Shown piece after piece: positions 9,670 through 10,833 of a stretch of 10,833 nt of DNA. The stretch is from Puniceicoccaceae bacterium (GTDB lineage Bacteria > Verrucomicrobiota > Verrucomicrobiia > Opitutales > Coraliomargaritaceae). The position numbers and the translations under genes are program-made. Location of the stretch: assembly GCA_003567255.1 (NCBI GenBank), contig PWZW01000140.1, positions 1 to 10,833 on the forward strand, read 5' to 3'. Below the pieces are notes generated by a model. That model saw only the letters and a program-made list of their open reading frames with translations, did no database searches and was not told where the DNA came from. Each line of letters begins with the position of its first letter. Position 1 is the first letter of the stretch.

Positions 9670-10655
9670 GGCTTGGCTCCCTTTGTGAATCTGGTCACCA
9701 ACCATCCGCCCAAAACCAATTGCGTGGGGTGGTACAATAAAATGGGCACAATCAGCAGGCTCAATTCCGGGCCACCCTCGAACGCACCAAAAATAGCGGC
9801 AGAAAGCGGTAGGCCCGCCGCAAGCGTCTTTTGACTTCCACAAAAATAGCCTGCAATGCGTGAACCGCGGGAGAGTTTAAGCATACCGCCAAGCCACCAA
9901 ACAAACCCACTGAGCAGCCCCAACAAAATGAGCACCCCCAGGAAGGTATGGATCACAGGTCCCGCGCCCATCGTCCCCCAAATCCCCCGCGAGAAACTTT
10001 CACAAAAGGCGACATAGACGATGAAGTAAATCACCCCGTTATTGATTCGTTTGATCACATGCTTTCTTGGGGCAAAAAGGTCCTTGAGCCAGGGACGCAG
10101 GCACTGTCCAATCAATAGGGGTAGCAAAATCTTTAGCCCCACACTGAGCAATAATGGGCTGACTGGAACCGCGGCGGAGGCGGTCGTTGAAAATGCAAAA
10201 ACGCAGACGAGAGGAACCAGAAATACGCCTGCGACATTGGAAAGCGTGGTATTAAACAGGGCTCCACTGACGTTGCCCCCGGCGGAAGCAGTTAAAGCCA
10301 CAGCAGACGTGATGGTGGTCGGCAAAATCGCCAAAAACAAAAAGCCCGCGCGCAAGTCGGTATCGGTAAAAAAGGGTGCACTGAGCCACAGCCCCACACC
10401 GACAAGCAATGGAGCGACCAAAAAGGTGGTCGTCTGGATGCTTAAATGGAGTCGCCATTCTGCGAAGCCATCTCGCAAACTTTCAAAAGGCAATGAAACG
10501 CCTTGGGAGAAAAAGATGAAAAAAACACCCACCGCGACCAGCAAGGAGGACGGGATAACCCCGCCTTCAATGGCGGCCTCCGGCCAAATCCACGCCAAAA
10601 AAATTGCAGCGACGATGGCTACGATAAAGCTATTTGATTTAAGAAAATTTTTCAC
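9666..10655 (-). CDS. YfeH/SLC10A7-type bile acid:sodium symporter-like transporter
   Basis: A 329-residue, highly hydrophobic inner-membrane protein with about nine or ten membrane helices. It matches the SBF-like/SLC10A7 branch that includes E. coli YfeH: the N-terminus MKNFLKSNSFIVAIVAAIFL, WRLHL (67-71), ILPTTITSAVALTASAGGN (110-128), TLSNVAGVFLVPL, and the FCGSQKTLAAGLPL motif near residue 271, then HPTQL near 309. Members are sodium-coupled-type carriers by fold, but the substrate of this branch is not established, so none is assigned. The start is GTG: the preceding in-frame codons contain a TGA, and the N-terminus aligns with YfeH as I recall it. The GTG lies inside a tandem repeat (10651-10699). 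Another leftward gene ends 107 bases upstream. The gene converges on the membrane-anchored protein with stop codons interleaved. Confidence 0.92.
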   Translation of the reverse strand: MKNFLKSNSFIVAIVAAIFLAWIWPEAAIEGGVIPSSLLVAVGVFFIFFSQGVSLPFESLRDGFAEWRLHLSIQTTTFLVAPLLVGVGLWLSAPFFTDTDLRAGFLFLAILPTTITSAVALTASAGGNVSGALFNTTLSNVAGVFLVPLVCVFAFSTTASAAVPVSPLLLSVGLKILLPLLIGQCLRPWLKDLFAPRKHVIKRINNGVIYFIVYVAFCESFSRGIWGTMGAGPVIHTFLGVLILLGLLSGFVWWLGGMLKLSRGSRIAGYFCGSQKTLAAGLPLSAAIFGAFEGGPELSLLIVPILLYHPTQLVLGGWLVTRFTKGAKP

Positions 10656-10699
10656 AGATGTTCACAGATGGAAAAGCGCGGATTTACGCCTTTTTAAAA
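10651..10699. repeat. Tandem 10-mer plus degenerate CACAGAT/GCGGATT repeat at transporter start
   Basis: TTCACAGATG occurs twice in perfect tandem (10651-10660 and 10661-10670). It continues as a degraded tract, GAAAAGCGCGGATTTACGCC (10671-10690), then CCTTTTTAAAAGG (10689-10701), a palindrome with one central base. On the leftward strand it reads aaatccgcg...CATCTGTGAACATCTGTGAA and runs into the transporter gene. I recall such CACAGAT/GCGGATT arrays as common interspersed repeats in many bacterial genomes, especially environmental ones; that is memory, not a search. Confidence 0.7.
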
Positions 10700-10762
10700 G
10701 GGATGAGCGCATGAGAAAAGCGTACGTGAAGTCGAAAAGTCACTACCTCCCCTGATTTCGCA

Positions 10763-10833
10763 TTAGTCGTCATCCGGTAAGCCCCGCGCTGCTAAGGTCT
10801 GGGCGAGGGAAGCACTCGCCCGCTCAAGCCACA
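10763..10833 (-). CDS. C-terminal end of an unidentified leftward gene (partial)
   Basis: On the leftward strand, the frame from 10831 gives 22 residues, WLERASASLAQTLAARGLPDDD, then TAA at 10763-10765; the other two frames meet stops within this tract. The composition (helical, Ala/Leu-rich, acidic end) looks like a true protein C-terminus. It is too short to name. If real, the gene lies upstream of the transporter in the same direction, with a 107-base gap that holds the tandem repeat. A perfect 7-base inverted repeat (10801-10821) falls within it, without a T tract. Confidence 0.5.
   Translation of the reverse strand, partial: WLERASASLAQTLAARGLPDDD

Noticed and set aside
10042..10755. 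Long lysine-rich + strand open frame (237 residues)
   Set aside because: It is antisense to the well-supported YfeH-like transporter; its composition is the complement of hydrophobic codons, and its end is formed by the repeat.
10801..10821. Perfect 7-base stem GGGCGAG/CTCGCCC
   Set aside because: It has no T tract on either strand and lies inside the likely coding end of the partial leftward gene.

Overview
The window reads as ordinary chromosome of a Gram-negative bacterium of moderately high GC. My best guess is Verrucomicrobiota, Opitutia-like (Puniceicoccales/Opitutales), from the RpoD and DnaG style, the several small lipoproteins and the DUF362-like protein. This is an impression, not a proven placement. 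No CRISPR array, prophage, insertion sequence, tRNA or rRNA was seen.

Layout. Positions 1-1086 (+) hold a 5'-truncated ribBA-type riboflavin gene whose second (GTP cyclohydrolase II) half has lost its zinc-binding and catalytic motifs. It converges on a DUF362-like lipoprotein gene (2212-1154, -). A short divergent gap (2213-2302) separates that gene from a rightward cluster of closely spaced genes: TPR lipoprotein (2303-3994), dnaG primase (4029-5891), rpoD sigma-70 (5888-7927, ATGA overlap with dnaG), a small lipoprotein (7958-8425), tatA (8457-8810) and, after a 142-base gap, an unrecognised membrane-anchored protein (8953-9669). The last gene meets a YfeH/SLC10A7-type transporter gene (10655-9666, -) tail to tail with overlapping stop codons. 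The right end carries the C-terminal codons of another leftward gene (10763-10833).

How the genes work together. dnaG-rpoD is the core of the macromolecular synthesis operon, coupling replication priming and housekeeping transcription, but rpsU is absent from its usual upstream place and a TPR lipoprotein sits there instead. Lipoproteins and a Tat translocase subunit flank the core, so envelope and information-processing genes may be co-transcribed.

Most notable: (i) DnaG lacks three of the four zinc ligands of its N-terminal zinc domain; (ii) the RibA half of RibBA has no cysteine at all; (iii) RpoD carries a roughly 90-residue histone-H1-like lysine/alanine tail with 33 lysines; (iv) a tandem repeat of a type I recall as widespread in bacterial genomes lies over the transporter start and supplies its GTG start codon; (v) none of the eight visible starts has a well-placed Shine-Dalgarno sequence. 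I did not find a convincing new multi-gene defence or biosynthetic system here.
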